Below, piece after piece: positions 36,604-45,908 of a DNA stretch of 64,000 bases. How positions within the stretch are numbered: the stretch's first letter is position 1; each line of letters opens with the position of its first letter. The notes beneath the pieces were generated by a model. The model did not search any database, was not told where the DNA came from, and worked only from the letters and a program-made list of their open reading frames with translations. The translations under genes were made by a program, and so were the position numbers. The DNA comes from Janthinobacterium sp. LM6. GTDB taxonomy: Bacteria; Pseudomonadota; Gammaproteobacteria; Burkholderiales; Burkholderiaceae_D. The DNA is taken from NCBI RefSeq assembly GCF_002002885.1, contig NZ_CP019510.1, positions 5,456,001-5,520,000 of the forward strand. Reading direction: 5' to 3'.

Positions 36604-38067
36604 ATGAACGAAGACATCCTGATCAATATCACGCCGCAAGAAACGCGCGTCGCCCTCATCCTGCAGGGCGCCGTGCAGGAATTGCACATCGAGCGCACGC
36701 TCACGCGCGGCCTGGCCGGCAATGTGTATTCCGGCAAAGTGGTGCGCGTATTGCCGGGCATGCAGTCGGCCTTCATCGACATCGGCCTGGAACGGGCCGC
36801 CTTCCTGCACGTGGCCGACATCTGGGAAGCGCGCGGCCACGACGGCCAGAACGCGACGCCGGCGCCGATCGAGAAAATCCTGTTTGACGGCCAGGTGCTG
36901 ACGGTACAGGTGATCAAGGACCCCATCGGCACCAAGGGCGCGCGCCTGTCGACGCAGATTTCCATCGCCGGGCGCATGCTGGTGTACCTGCCGCAGGACA
37001 AGCACATTGGCATCTCGCAGAAAATCGAAAAGGAAGCGGAGCGCGAGCAACTGCGCGTGCGCCTGCAAAGCCTGCTGCCTGCCGATGAAAAAGGTGGCTA
37101 CATCGTGCGCACCATGGCCGAAGACGCGTCCGACGCGGACCTGAAGGCGGACGTCGACTACCTGCGCAAGACCTGGAGCACGATCACGCACGGCGCGCGC
37201 ACGCGTCCTGCCACTAGCCTGCTGCACCAGGACTTGAGCCTGGCGCAACGCGTGCTGCGCGACTTCGTCGGCGATGAAACGGCCACCATCCAGGTCGATT
37301 CACGCGAAAACTACGTGAAATTGCGCGAATTCGCGGAAATCTACACGCCCAGCGAACTGACGCGCCTGCAGCACTACACGGGCGAGCGCCCCCTGTTCGA
37401 CCTGTACGGCGTGGAGGAAGAGATCCTGCGCGCGCTGGGCCGCCGCGTCGACCTGAAATCGGGCGGCTACCTGATCGTCGACCAGACGGAAGCGATGACC
37501 ACCATCGACGTCAACACGGGCGGCTTCGTCGGCGGACGCAATTTTGCCGACACCATATTCAAGACCAACCTGGAAGCGGCGCACGCCATCGCGCGCCAGC
37601 TGCGCCTGCGCAACCTGGGCGGCATCATCATCCTCGACTTCATCGACATGGACAACGCCGAGCACCGCAACGCCGTGCTGGCCGAACTGAAACGCACGCT
37701 GTCGCGCGACCGCACCAAAGTCTCGGTGAGCAATTTCTCGCCGCTGGGCCTGGTGGAAATGACGCGCAAGCGCACGCGCGAATCGCTGGCCCACATCCTG
37801 TGCGAACCGTGCCCCGCCTGCGCCGGCAAGGGACAAGTGAAAACCTCGCGCACGATCTGCTATGAAATCCTGCGCGAACTGCTGCGCGAGGCAAAACAGT
37901 TCAACCCGCGCGAATTCCGCATCCTCGCCTCGCAGGAAGTGGTCGACCTGTTTTTGGAAGAGGAATCGCAGCACCTGGCCATGCTCGGTGACTTCATCGG
38001 CAAAAAAATCTCGCTGCAGGTGGAGAATGCTTACCACCAGGAGCAGTACGACGTGATTCTGATGTAG
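36604..38067 (+). CDS. rng: ribonuclease G
   Basis: The 487-residue endoribonuclease processes 16S rRNA and decays mRNA. It has an S1 domain near residues 38-120, the catalytic acid motifs TTIDVNTGGFVG and DFIDMDNAEHR, and the zinc-link CPAC within CEPCPACAGKG. It lacks the long C-terminal scaffold of RNase E, so RNase G is the better name. It closes the housekeeping run. Confidence 0.96.
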   Translation: MNEDILINITPQETRVALILQGAVQELHIERTLTRGLAGNVYSGKVVRVLPGMQSAFIDIGLERAAFLHVADIWEARGHDGQNATPAPIEKILFDGQVLTVQVIKDPIGTKGARLSTQISIAGRMLVYLPQDKHIGISQKIEKEAEREQLRVRLQSLLPADEKGGYIVRTMAEDASDADLKADVDYLRKTWSTITHGARTRPATSLLHQDLSLAQRVLRDFVGDETATIQVDSRENYVKLREFAEIYTPSELTRLQHYTGERPLFDLYGVEEEILRALGRRVDLKSGGYLIVDQTEAMTTIDVNTGGFVGGRNFADTIFKTNLEAAHAIARQLRLRNLGGIIILDFIDMDNAEHRNAVLAELKRTLSRDRTKVSVSNFSPLGLVEMTRKRTRESLAHILCEPCPACAGKGQVKTSRTICYEILRELLREAKQFNPREFRILASQEVVDLFLEEESQHLAMLGDFIGKKISLQVENAYHQEQYDVILM

Positions 38068-38069
38068 TC

Positions 38070-38858
38070 ATGCCGGGCACCGCCGCCTTCTGGCGCGACC
38101 CGTCTCTCCCTCACGTGGAGAGCCGGCGCGCCTGCCACAGCCGGGCTTGCTACAAGCCCCACAGCCACCCCACGTTTTCCATCGGCGCCGTCGACTCTGG
38201 CGGCAGCATCTTTACAGGCAGCAAAGACGGCAAGGTCGCACTCGGCAATGGCAGCCTGGTGCTGGTGCCGGCCGGTTGCGTACACGCCTGCAATCCCCTG
38301 CCTGAGGCCCTGTGGAGCTACCAGATGCTGCATCTCGATGCGCAGTGGCTGCAAGCACACGCGCCGGCGCTCGATGGCGACACGGCGACGGCATTGCATT
38401 GCCCGCTGCTGTACGCGCAGTTTTGCGTCCTGAATGCGTTGCTGTTTTCAACGGCCAGCGCGGCGGAGAAAAATGCGGCGCTGCTGGCGTTCCTGGGCGC
38501 CTGTGCCAGCACCTGTGCGGATCGGCTGCCGTCGGAACGCAAGCCGGTGCCGCAGCAACTGGCGCCCGTGCTCGCAACGCTGCAGGCGCAGCCCTCGGCC
38601 AGCCTGCGGCAACTGGCGGAGGCGGCAGGCCTGAGCCCGTATCAATTGATCCGCGCCTTTCGCGCCGCCACGGGCCTGACGCCGCATGCCTACCAGCTAA
38701 ATATGCACGTCAACCGCGCGCGCAGCCGCTTGCAGGCCGGGACGGCGTTGGCGCAACTGGCGCATGAGCTGGGTTTTGCCGACCAAAGCCACCTGCAGCG
38801 CGTGTTCAAGGCGCATGCGGGTATCACTCCGGGGCGCTATCGCGGCCAGGGCAGCTAG
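38070..38858 (+). CDS. AraC family transcription regulator
   Basis: The 262-residue protein has an N-terminal cupin-type sensing domain (YKPHSHPTFSIGAVDSGG, VLVPAGCVHACNP). A C-terminal AraC double helix-turn-helix follows, with LRQLAEAAGLSPYQLIRAFR and AHELGFADQSHLQRVFKAH. It starts two bases after the rng stop. A LysE-type exporter follows after 79 bases on the same strand, a pairing often seen, so the exporter gene is the likely target. Confidence 0.9.
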   Translation: MPGTAAFWRDPSLPHVESRRACHSRACYKPHSHPTFSIGAVDSGGSIFTGSKDGKVALGNGSLVLVPAGCVHACNPLPEALWSYQMLHLDAQWLQAHAPALDGDTATALHCPLLYAQFCVLNALLFSTASAAEKNAALLAFLGACASTCADRLPSERKPVPQQLAPVLATLQAQPSASLRQLAEAAGLSPYQLIRAFRAATGLTPHAYQLNMHVNRARSRLQAGTALAQLAHELGFADQSHLQRVFKAHAGITPGRYRGQGS

Positions 38859-38937
38859 AACGCCTGCAATTTTCTTCAATACGGGCGCTCGCCGGCCCCG
38901 GCATACTCGCGCATCGCCATTGCCGGAGCCAAACTCC

Positions 38938-39564
38938 ATGCAGGATTTTCTCTTCATCGCCGCCGCCCACTTTCTTTCCCTGCTGTCGCCCGGTCCTGAT
39001 TTTTTCCTGATCGCGCGCACCTCGCTGGCCCACGGCTGGCGCGGCGCCGCCGGCACGTGCGTGGGCATTACCGTGGCCAATGCGGTGTTTATCGTGGCGG
39101 CGTTTGCGGGACTATCGGTGCTGCGGGCGGGCAGCACGGCATTCATGCTGGTGCGGCTGGCGGGATGCGCCTATCTGCTGTACCTGGGCTGGCTGTTCCT
39201 GCGCCATGCGGGCAAGAGCAGCCTGGAGGCAAAGCCCGCCACCGGCAAGGCGCGCTGGCGCGGCGGTGTCGCGATGGGGTTTGTCTCCGCCATCCTGAAC
39301 CCGAAGAATGCGCTGTTCTATGTCAGCCTGGCCACCGTGCTGGCCGCCAGGCAGACGAGTCCCGTTGCGATGGTGGCGTATGGCGCGTGGATGGTCTTTG
39401 CCGTGCTGGCGTGGGATATGGCGGTGGCGGTGGCCATCGGCAGCGCCGCCCTGCGGCAGCGCTTTGCGCGCGCGCTGCCGTCGCTGGAGCGGCTGTCGGG
39501 CATGGTGCTGATCGTGCTGGCGCTGGTGCTGCTGGCGGATCAGGCTGGCAGCGGATCCAGGTAA
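38938..39564 (+). CDS. LysE/RhtB family amino-acid exporter
   Basis: The 208-residue inner-membrane protein has about six hydrophobic segments and the family N-terminus FLSLLSPGPDFFLIARTSLA. The mid motif GFVSAILNPKNALFYVSL is present. Members export amino acids such as lysine, homoserine or threonine, or related metabolites. Its 3' end overlaps the convergent gene at 39540 by 25 bases. The preceding AraC regulator probably controls it. Confidence 0.92.
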   Translation: MQDFLFIAAAHFLSLLSPGPDFFLIARTSLAHGWRGAAGTCVGITVANAVFIVAAFAGLSVLRAGSTAFMLVRLAGCAYLLYLGWLFLRHAGKSSLEAKPATGKARWRGGVAMGFVSAILNPKNALFYVSLATVLAARQTSPVAMVAYGAWMVFAVLAWDMAVAVAIGSAALRQRFARALPSLERLSGMVLIVLALVLLADQAGSGSR

Positions 39565-40079
39565 AACACGGCATACACTTTCAAGGGCGTGGTTTCCGTC
39601 GCCTTTTCCGAGCGCACGACGGAGCAGTCGTCGGCGGCCAGGCTGCGCCAGTTCTGGATGCCTGCCTTGGCGAACATCGCGTGCGCGGGGGCATTCGCGG
39701 CCAGGTCCAGCACCAGGCAAGCGTTGCGCGGGCCGGCGCCGTAGTTGACGGCGCGAATTTCAATGCCGAAGGTCGTCATCCACGGCTCCCACAGGCCTTT
39801 TTCCTTGCCGGCGGCCATGCGCTCCAGCATTTCGCCAAAGCTCAAGCCTTTCTTGACGGTGCTGCGCAGGGCTTCCAGCGACGGCGCCAGGCGGGGATCG
39901 GGCTGTTTGTTGCCGGCGCGGATCTCGGCGATCGCCTTCAATTCCTTGATGATGGCCGCATCGCGCTCCGTGTAGTCGCGCATGCGCGCGTAAAACTCGG
40001 CATCGAGGAAGGGATTGACGGTCAGCTTGGCGACGCCCTCTTCGCGGCGTTTCGGGGAAGGCGTGTTGGTTTTGGTCAT
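39540..40079 (-). CDS. conserved-looking unknown protein
   Basis: I do not recognise this 179-residue protein. It starts MTKTNTPSPKRREEGVAK and has a helical first half (FLDAEFYARMRDYTERDAAI). The second half is mixed alpha/beta and includes GIEIRAVNYGAGPRNACLV, a Trp-containing NWRSLAADDCSVVRSEK and a C-terminal LKVYAVFYLDPLPA. Nothing suggests export or membrane insertion. The start at 40079 is chosen because the earlier in-frame stretch is low-complexity. The 3' end overlaps the LysE-type gene. Confidence 0.7.
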   Translation of the reverse strand: MTKTNTPSPKRREEGVAKLTVNPFLDAEFYARMRDYTERDAAIIKELKAIAEIRAGNKQPDPRLAPSLEALRSTVKKGLSFGEMLERMAAGKEKGLWEPWMTTFGIEIRAVNYGAGPRNACLVLDLAANAPAHAMFAKAGIQNWRSLAADDCSVVRSEKATETTPLKVYAVFYLDPLPA

Positions 40080-40152
40080 GGCGATAGAGGGGCAAAATAC
40101 GTTGAGGGGCGCCAGTGTACCACCTTGCAGCGGCACGGCCCCAGGCGCGGCC

Positions 40153-41178
40153 TCAGCTCCGGGGAGCGGCCGTCGATTCACGCACCACCAGCTCGGGTTT
40201 CAGGCGCACGTCGAGCACGGCGGAGTCGGGCGAATCGATGGTTTGCAGGATCAGCCGGGCCGCTTCAGTGCCGATGCCGTGGTGGCGGATGCGGATGGTG
40301 GTCAGGGGCGGACGGATCATGTCCATGTAGGGCATGTCGTTATGCCCCACCACGGAAATATCTTCGGGGCAGCTCAAGCCCAGTTCGCGGATGGCGTCGT
40401 AGCAGCCGAGGGCCACCAGGTCGCTGCCCGTCACCACGGCCGTCGTCCGCGGCGACTGGCGCAGCAGTTCCAGCAGGGCCGCCTTGCCGCACTCGCGCGA
40501 ATAGCCGCTGCTTTCAAACACGAAGGCTTGCGAGGGATCGAGTTCGCTGGCCTGGATGGCGGCCAGGAAACCGAGGCGGCGCACGTGGCCAGTGGACAGG
40601 TTTTCCGGGCCGGCAATGTGCGCGATATGCCGGTGGCCCAGCGCCAGCAAGTGTTCCACGGCCAGGCGCATGCCGACCACGTCGTCGCTGACGACGCAGG
40701 AAGCGACGCCCGTCTCGTCGCTGCGGTTGACGGTAACCACCGGCACATTCTGGTCGATGCACATCTTGATGACGGGATCGTCGCGCCGCGCGGTAGCCAA
40801 AATCAGGCCATCGACCTGCTGCCCCAGCAGGCGGTTGATGACGAACAGCTGCTCTTCCTCGTCGGCGCCCACATTGGCGACGATGGCCAGGTAGCCATGC
40901 TTGCGCAAGCCTTCCTCGATGCCCAGCAGGATAGGCGGAAAAACCGCGTTGGTAATGTCGGGCAAGACCACGCCGATGATGCGCGACTTGCGCGTGACGA
41001 GGGTGGAGGCGGCGCGGTTCGGCCGGTAGCCGAGCCGGCCCGCTTCGGCCAGCACGCGCGCGGCCACCTCGACGCTGACCATTTGCCGCGTTGCCGGGTT
41101 CATCACGCGCGAAACGGTGGAAAAGTGCACGCCACTGGCCCGCGCGACGTCGCTTAAGGTGGGGTTCTTGTTTGTCAT
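40153..41178 (-). CDS. LacI family transcription regulator
   Basis: The 341-residue repressor has an N-terminal LacI helix-turn-helix (TLSDVARASGVHFSTVSRVM) and hinge (YRPNRAASTLVTRKS). A periplasmic-binding-like effector domain follows (IIGVVLPDITNAVFPPILLG, VVTGSDLVALGCYDAI). It is divergent from the malic enzyme gene. Two identical LacI-type operators lie in the shared region, one beside each promoter, so it likely represses itself and the malic enzyme. The ligand is not evident. ATG 41178 follows GGGAAG. Confidence 0.92.
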   Translation of the reverse strand: MTNKNPTLSDVARASGVHFSTVSRVMNPATRQMVSVEVAARVLAEAGRLGYRPNRAASTLVTRKSRIIGVVLPDITNAVFPPILLGIEEGLRKHGYLAIVANVGADEEEQLFVINRLLGQQVDGLILATARRDDPVIKMCIDQNVPVVTVNRSDETGVASCVVSDDVVGMRLAVEHLLALGHRHIAHIAGPENLSTGHVRRLGFLAAIQASELDPSQAFVFESSGYSRECGKAALLELLRQSPRTTAVVTGSDLVALGCYDAIRELGLSCPEDISVVGHNDMPYMDMIRPPLTTIRIRHHGIGTEAARLILQTIDSPDSAVLDVRLKPELVVRESTAAPRS

Positions 41179-41205
41179 GGGCTTCCCGGATCGCAATACC
41201 GTGAT

Positions 41206-41255
41206 TTTATCGTAAAAATTCCCCACTCCGTCAAAAACCGAGCAAACGCTTGCAT
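41206..41255 (-). promoter_or_regulatory. promoter and operator of the lacI-type gene
   Basis: On the minus strand TTGACG (41234-41229) and GATAAA (41211-41206) are separated by exactly 17 bases. Operator GCAAACGCTTGCAT (41242-41255) lies 7 bases upstream of the -35 box. This suits autoregulation or looping with the second copy 78 bp away. Confidence 0.65.
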
Positions 41256-41309
41256 TGAGATAAAGCCGTTTCCCAAAGCGGTTTTGACACTCTTAAGTAC
41301 AATCCAGCC

Positions 41310-41338
41310 TTGACAGCGTGCAAACGCTTGCATAACAT
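41310..41338 (+). promoter_or_regulatory. promoter and operator of the malic enzyme gene
   Basis: TTGACA (41310-41315) and TAACAT (41333-41338) are 17 bases apart. The operator GCAAACGCTTGCAT (41320-41333) fills the spacer between them. A repressor bound there would block RNA polymerase. The copy is identical over 14 bases to the one at 41242. Confidence 0.7.
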
Positions 41339-41385
41339 GGCTCGGATTGACCACTCGGGCCCTGTATGCCCTTCCCAGAATTCCT

Positions 41386-42642
41386 ATGTCTACTTCGCAC
41401 AGCAAGCACGCCGAACAGAACGGCGACACCTTCAACCTGAAAGAAGCCGCCCTCGCCTATCACGCGGAACCTCGCGCAGGCAAGATTTCCGTCACGCCAA
41501 CCAAACCGCTGGGCGACGCCCGCGCACTGACCCTGGCGTACTCGCCGGGCGTGGCCTTCGCCTGCGAAGCGATCGTGGAAGATCCGCGCACGGCCGGCAT
41601 CTACACCTCGCGCAGCAACCTGGTGGCCGTGATCACCAATGGCACGGCCGTGCTGGGTCTGGGCGATATCGGTCCGCTGGCCAGCAAACCGGTGATGGAA
41701 GGCAAGGCTTGCCTGTTCAAGCAATTTGCCGACGTCGACGTGTTCGACATCGAACTGGCCGAGAACGATCCCGACCTGTTCATCGACACCGTGGTGCGCA
41801 TGGAGCCGACCTTCGGCGGCATCAACCTGGAAGACATCAAGGCGCCGGACTGCTTCTACATCGAACAGCAATTGCGCAAGCGCATGAACATTCCCGTCTT
41901 CCACGACGACCAGCATGGCACGGCCATCATCGTCGCGGCCGGCATCCTGAACGGCCTGGAACTGGTGGGCAAGGATATCGGCAACGTGAAAGTGGCCGTC
42001 TCGGGCGCCGGCGCGGCCTCGATCGCCTGCCTGGACCTGCTCGTCTCGCTGGGCCTGAATAAATCGCTGCTGAAAGTGTGCGACAGCCAGGGCGTGATCT
42101 ACCCGGGCCGTGATGCCAACATGGAAGAGAACAAGGCGCGCTACGCGAACGACACCAGCGACCGCGACCTGGCCGACGCCATGGTTGGCGCCGACATCTT
42201 CATCGGCGTCTCGAAGGGCGGCGTGGTGAGCGCGCAGATGGTCGAATCGATGGCCGCCAAGCCGCTGATCTTCGCCCTGGCCAATCCGCATCCGGAAATC
42301 GCCCCTGAGAAGGTGCATGCAGTGCGCGACGACGCCATCGTGGCCACCGGACGCTCGGACTACCCGAACCAGATCAACAACGTACTGTGCTTCCCGTACA
42401 TCTTCCGCGGCGCGCTCGACGTGGGCGCCACCACCATCAACGAAGAGATGAAGCTGGCCTGCGTGCGCGCCATCGCCGCGCTGGCCAAGGAACCATTGCC
42501 AGGTCACGAGAGCAGCGCGCTGACGCCGCTGCAATTGATACCATCGCCGTTCGATGAGCGCCTGCGCAGCTGGGTCGCGCCTGCCGTGTCGCAAGCGGCC
42601 ATCGCCACCGGCGTGGCCACCCGCGTGCCAGCCACTGCCTGA
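41386..42642 (+). CDS. NADP-type malic enzyme, short form
   Basis: The 418-residue enzyme converts malate to pyruvate and CO2 with NAD(P) reduction. Motifs include [30 protein letters not shown] and the nucleotide site [15 protein letters not shown], with [11 protein letters not shown] near the end. It lacks the phosphotransacetylase domain that makes proteobacterial MaeB about 760 residues. The start [12 protein letters not shown] at 41386 is preferred to the frame start 13 codons upstream, which would lie almost at the predicted transcription start. The LacI-type regulator is divergent. A terminator follows. Confidence 0.92.
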   Translation: MSTSHSKHAEQNGDTFNLKEAALAYHAEPRAGKISVTPTKPLGDARALTLAYSPGVAFACEAIVEDPRTAGIYTSRSNLVAVITNGTAVLGLGDIGPLASKPVMEGKACLFKQFADVDVFDIELAENDPDLFIDTVVRMEPTFGGINLEDIKAPDCFYIEQQLRKRMNIPVFHDDQHGTAIIVAAGILNGLELVGKDIGNVKVAVSGAGAASIACLDLLVSLGLNKSLLKVCDSQGVIYPGRDANMEENKARYANDTSDRDLADAMVGADIFIGVSKGGVVSAQMVESMAAKPLIFALANPHPEIAPEKVHAVRDDAIVATGRSDYPNQINNVLCFPYIFRGALDVGATTINEEMKLACVRAIAALAKEPLPGHESSALTPLQLIPSPFDERLRSWVAPAVSQAAIATGVATRVPATA

Positions 42643-42698
42643 TACGCATGACCGGCCTTGCGTTCTTGGCAAAATAACAGCAAGTTACCATTGCTTAC

Positions 42699-42731
42699 AA
42701 AAAAACCATGGCTAAAAACCATGGTTTTTTT
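42699..42731 (+). terminator. intrinsic terminator of malic enzyme gene
   Basis: Thirteen-base arms with core ACCATGG (42699-42711 and 42719-42731) enclose a 7-base loop. A run of T closes the structure on the plus strand, and an A run opens it, so it may work in both directions. Confidence 0.85.
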
Positions 42732-42876
42732 CATTTCCCCCTTGAGATCGCCTATACAGTTGTCGAAGAGTAAATCTCCCAGGGACGTTTTTGCTGCCAC
42801 CTTCGATTACAATGACGCCTACTTTATGTTGCTACAGTTGCCATAATGGCGACGATGTGCGTTAACAAGGATATTC

Positions 42877-44088
42877 ATGCTCGGCCTGACCTCTGTTTGT
42901 GTTTTTCTCTTTTCGGCATTGGCGTTGGCTGTCAACAGCGGATATTCCTTTGGCGCGCTGGTCTTGCTGCTGGCCAGCAGCTGGCTGCTATGGAAGCGCC
43001 CCCGCCTGCATCTGCAGCGCCGGGACTATCTGCTGATGGGCGTGATGCTGGCCTACTTCATTATTTTCACCGCCAATATGCTGTACCACGGCGATCCGGC
43101 GCGAGAACTCGACATGCCCTTGCGGGTGCTGCTGGCCTTGCCCGTGCTGCTGCTGCTGATTGCTTATCCGCCGCGAGCGGCGGCATGGTGGAGCGGCCTG
43201 GCAATTGGCGCCATCGCGGGGGCAGCCTTGGCGGCTACGCAATATATTCCTAGCAGCCCATTCCGGCCACAAGCCGCCACCAGTAACGCTATTCACTATG
43301 GCAATGTCAGCATGCTGTTTGGCATGTTAACGTTATGTGGGATCGAGTGGGCCATCAAACAGCGCCATCGAATCGCCTGGAGCATGCTATTGCTGGCAGG
43401 CGGCTTAATCGGAATTTTTGGCTCCATCATCAGCGGTAGCCGCGGTGGCTGGCTGGCGCTGCCCATCTGCGGATGCATATTTGTCGTCCACTACGCGAGA
43501 ACACGCGGCAAGCACTATATGACTGGCCTGCTGGCGGCACTGCTGGCCGTGGCGGTACTATCCTACATAGTGCCCAATTCCCCCGTGCTTGAACGAGCGA
43601 CGGATGCCGTGGAAGATTTGAAAAAATTTGAGGACAGCGACAACGTGAGCACGTCAGTCGGCCAACGGCTGGAAATGTGGCGTACAGCATTAACTTTATC
43701 CGATGACCATCTTTGGTTCGGCATGGGACGCAACGGCTACTTGGAGGCAAAGAAAAAACTGTCGGCGGAAGGAAAAATGAGCGAAATTGTGTTGCATTAC
43801 ACCAATGCGCATAACGATTACATCGACTCCCTGGTCAAGCGTGGCATCTTCGGCCTGCTGGCCCTGCTGCTGCTATTCCTGGTACCGCTGACTCTGTTCA
43901 CGAGGGCACTGCGTCACGGCCCCGCAAGCGCGCAACCATTTGCGCTGGCCGGCGTGATGCTGTGCACCTGCTACATGATTTTTGGCCTGACGACGAGCTC
44001 GCTCACCCTGAATATCGGCATCATCATGCTGGTCTTCCCGATGGTGATACTGTGGGCCATGCTGCGCCAGCAAGAACGCATTGCCTGA
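42877..44088 (+). CDS. O-antigen ligase/polymerase family membrane protein
   Basis: The 403-residue protein has about ten to twelve membrane segments and a large external loop with SSPFRPQAATSNAIHYGNVS. A second loop (NVSTSVGQRLEMWRTAL, HYTNAHNDYIDSLVKRGIFG) contains the conserved R and H/N pattern of the Wzy_C/WaaL family. It should join O-antigen to lipid A-core, or polymerise a glycan, at the periplasmic face. AAGGAT precedes the ATG. msbA follows at 51 bases. Codon use looks less GC-rich than in the neighbours, which fits a fast-evolving surface gene. Confidence 0.88.
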   Translation: MLGLTSVCVFLFSALALAVNSGYSFGALVLLLASSWLLWKRPRLHLQRRDYLLMGVMLAYFIIFTANMLYHGDPARELDMPLRVLLALPVLLLLIAYPPRAAAWWSGLAIGAIAGAALAATQYIPSSPFRPQAATSNAIHYGNVSMLFGMLTLCGIEWAIKQRHRIAWSMLLLAGGLIGIFGSIISGSRGGWLALPICGCIFVVHYARTRGKHYMTGLLAALLAVAVLSYIVPNSPVLERATDAVEDLKKFEDSDNVSTSVGQRLEMWRTALTLSDDHLWFGMGRNGYLEAKKKLSAEGKMSEIVLHYTNAHNDYIDSLVKRGIFGLLALLLLFLVPLTLFTRALRHGPASAQPFALAGVMLCTCYMIFGLTTSSLTLNIGIIMLVFPMVILWAMLRQQERIA

Positions 44089-44139
44089 GTTCGTTTTTCG
44101 CCTGACCGTTTTTGCTGTCCCCTGCAAGGAACCATACCG

Positions 44140-45873
44140 ATGCTCACGCCCGACCTGAAGCGCCTCACCGCGCTGCACGCGCCCTACAAGAAACACCTGG
44201 CCCTGGCCTTGCTGGCGATGGTCGTCACGGCGGCCACGGAACCGCTGCTGCCGTATGCACTCAAGCTGCTGCTCGACAATGGCTTTGGCGGCAAGGTGAA
44301 TTTTTCCTTCTGGCTGGTGCCGCTGATCGTCATCGGCATCTTTGCCATGCGCGGCGCGTCGACGTTTGCCAGCAGCTATCTGATGAGCTATGTCTCCACG
44401 CGCATCCTCAACGAGTTGCGCCGCAGGATGTTTGCCAGCATGCTCAACTTGCCCATCGACTTTTACAACACGCACACCGTGGGCAAGGTCATCAACTCCA
44501 TCATGTTTGAGGTGCAGCAGATCATCGAAATGGTGACCAAGGTGTTTACCTCGATCGTGCGCTCCTCGCTGACCGTGCTGGGCCTGCTGGCGTGGCTGCT
44601 GTACCTGAACTGGGTACTGACCCTCGTGACCCTGGTGCTGCTACCCCTGCTGACCATCGTCGTGCGCACCACGGGCAAGCGCCTGAAAAAACTCAACCGC
44701 GACTCGCTGGCCGTCAATGCCGAGCTGACCCAGGTCATCGAGGAAACCACGCGCGCCCAGCAAGTGATCAAGATCTTCGGTGGCCAGGACTACGAAAAAT
44801 CGCGCTTCGAAGAGCGTGCCGAGCAATTGCGCCGCTACAGCATGCGCATGACCACGACCTTTTCCGCCACCGTGCCCATCACCCAGGTGATCACGGCCGC
44901 CGCCGTGGCCCTGGTCATCGTGATGGCCCTGTTCCAGTCGGAGCAGGGGCAGATCACGGTCGGCGGCTTCGTATCCTTCATCACGGCCATGCTGATGCTG
45001 CTGACGCCCTTAAAACAGCTGGCCGAAGTCAACGGCCCCCTGCAGCGCGGCATGGCCGCCGCCGAAGAAGTCTTTTTACTGATCGACAAGACGCCGGAGC
45101 GCACGGGCGGCACGCCGCTCGCTGGCCGCAGCAAAGGCCGCATCGAGTTCAGGGACGTGAGCTTTGCCTACCCCGGACATCAGGAACCGGCCCTGCGGCA
45201 CATCGACCTGAGCATTGCGCCAGGACAAACGGTCGCCTTTGTCGGCATGTCCGGCGGCGGTAAATCGACCCTGGTCAGCCTGCTGCCCGGCTTTTACTCG
45301 GCCAGCAGCGGCGAGATTTTGCTCGATGGGCAGAATATCGATGCCATCGCCCTGACCAGCCTGCGCAGCCAGATCGCCATGGTCAGCCAGCAGGTGGTGC
45401 TGTTCGACGATACCCTGGCCGCGAATATCGCGTATGGCGATGCGGCGCCGGACCGGCAGCGCATCGAAGCGGCGGCGGCGGCCGCCTTCCTCTCGGACGT
45501 CATCGACGGCTTGCCCGATGGCCTGGACACGCGCCTGGGCGACAACGGCTCACGCCTGTCCGGCGGCCAGCGCCAGCGCGTGGCCATCGCCCGCGCCATC
45601 TACAAGGATGCGCCCATCCTGATCCTCGATGAAGCCACCTCGGCACTGGATACGGAGGCGGAACGGGCGGTGCAAGCGGCACTGGAGCACCTGATGCAAG
45701 GTAAAACCACCTTAGTTATTGCTCATAGGCTATCAACAATTGAACGTGCGGACCGTATCGTGGTATTGTCACATGGGAAAATAATGGAAACCGGCAGTCA
45801 CCAGCAATTATTGGATGCCAACGGCGCGTATGCCAATCTGCATCGCCTGCAATTTTCCCAGCAAGTGGTTTGA
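44140..45873 (+). CDS. msbA: lipid A export ABC transporter
   Basis: The 577-residue protein is an ABC half-transporter with six membrane helices (about 20-300) and a C-terminal ATPase. It has Walker A GMSGGGKSTL, signature LSGGQRQR and Walker B ILILDEATSAL, then the H-loop VIAHRLSTIERADRIVV. It flips lipid A-core across the inner membrane. It lies between an O-antigen ligase-like gene and a GT9 gene, which supports an LPS role. Confidence 0.93.
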   Translation: MLTPDLKRLTALHAPYKKHLALALLAMVVTAATEPLLPYALKLLLDNGFGGKVNFSFWLVPLIVIGIFAMRGASTFASSYLMSYVSTRILNELRRRMFASMLNLPIDFYNTHTVGKVINSIMFEVQQIIEMVTKVFTSIVRSSLTVLGLLAWLLYLNWVLTLVTLVLLPLLTIVVRTTGKRLKKLNRDSLAVNAELTQVIEETTRAQQVIKIFGGQDYEKSRFEERAEQLRRYSMRMTTTFSATVPITQVITAAAVALVIVMALFQSEQGQITVGGFVSFITAMLMLLTPLKQLAEVNGPLQRGMAAAEEVFLLIDKTPERTGGTPLAGRSKGRIEFRDVSFAYPGHQEPALRHIDLSIAPGQTVAFVGMSGGGKSTLVSLLPGFYSASSGEILLDGQNIDAIALTSLRSQIAMVSQQVVLFDDTLAANIAYGDAAPDRQRIEAAAAAAFLSDVIDGLPDGLDTRLGDNGSRLSGGQRQRVAIARAIYKDAPILILDEATSALDTEAERAVQAALEHLMQGKTTLVIAHRLSTIERADRIVVLSHGKIMETGSHQQLLDANGAYANLHRLQFSQQVV

Positions 45874-45908
45874 CACCATCGACCGAATACCTGAAATCGT
45901 ACTGATAC

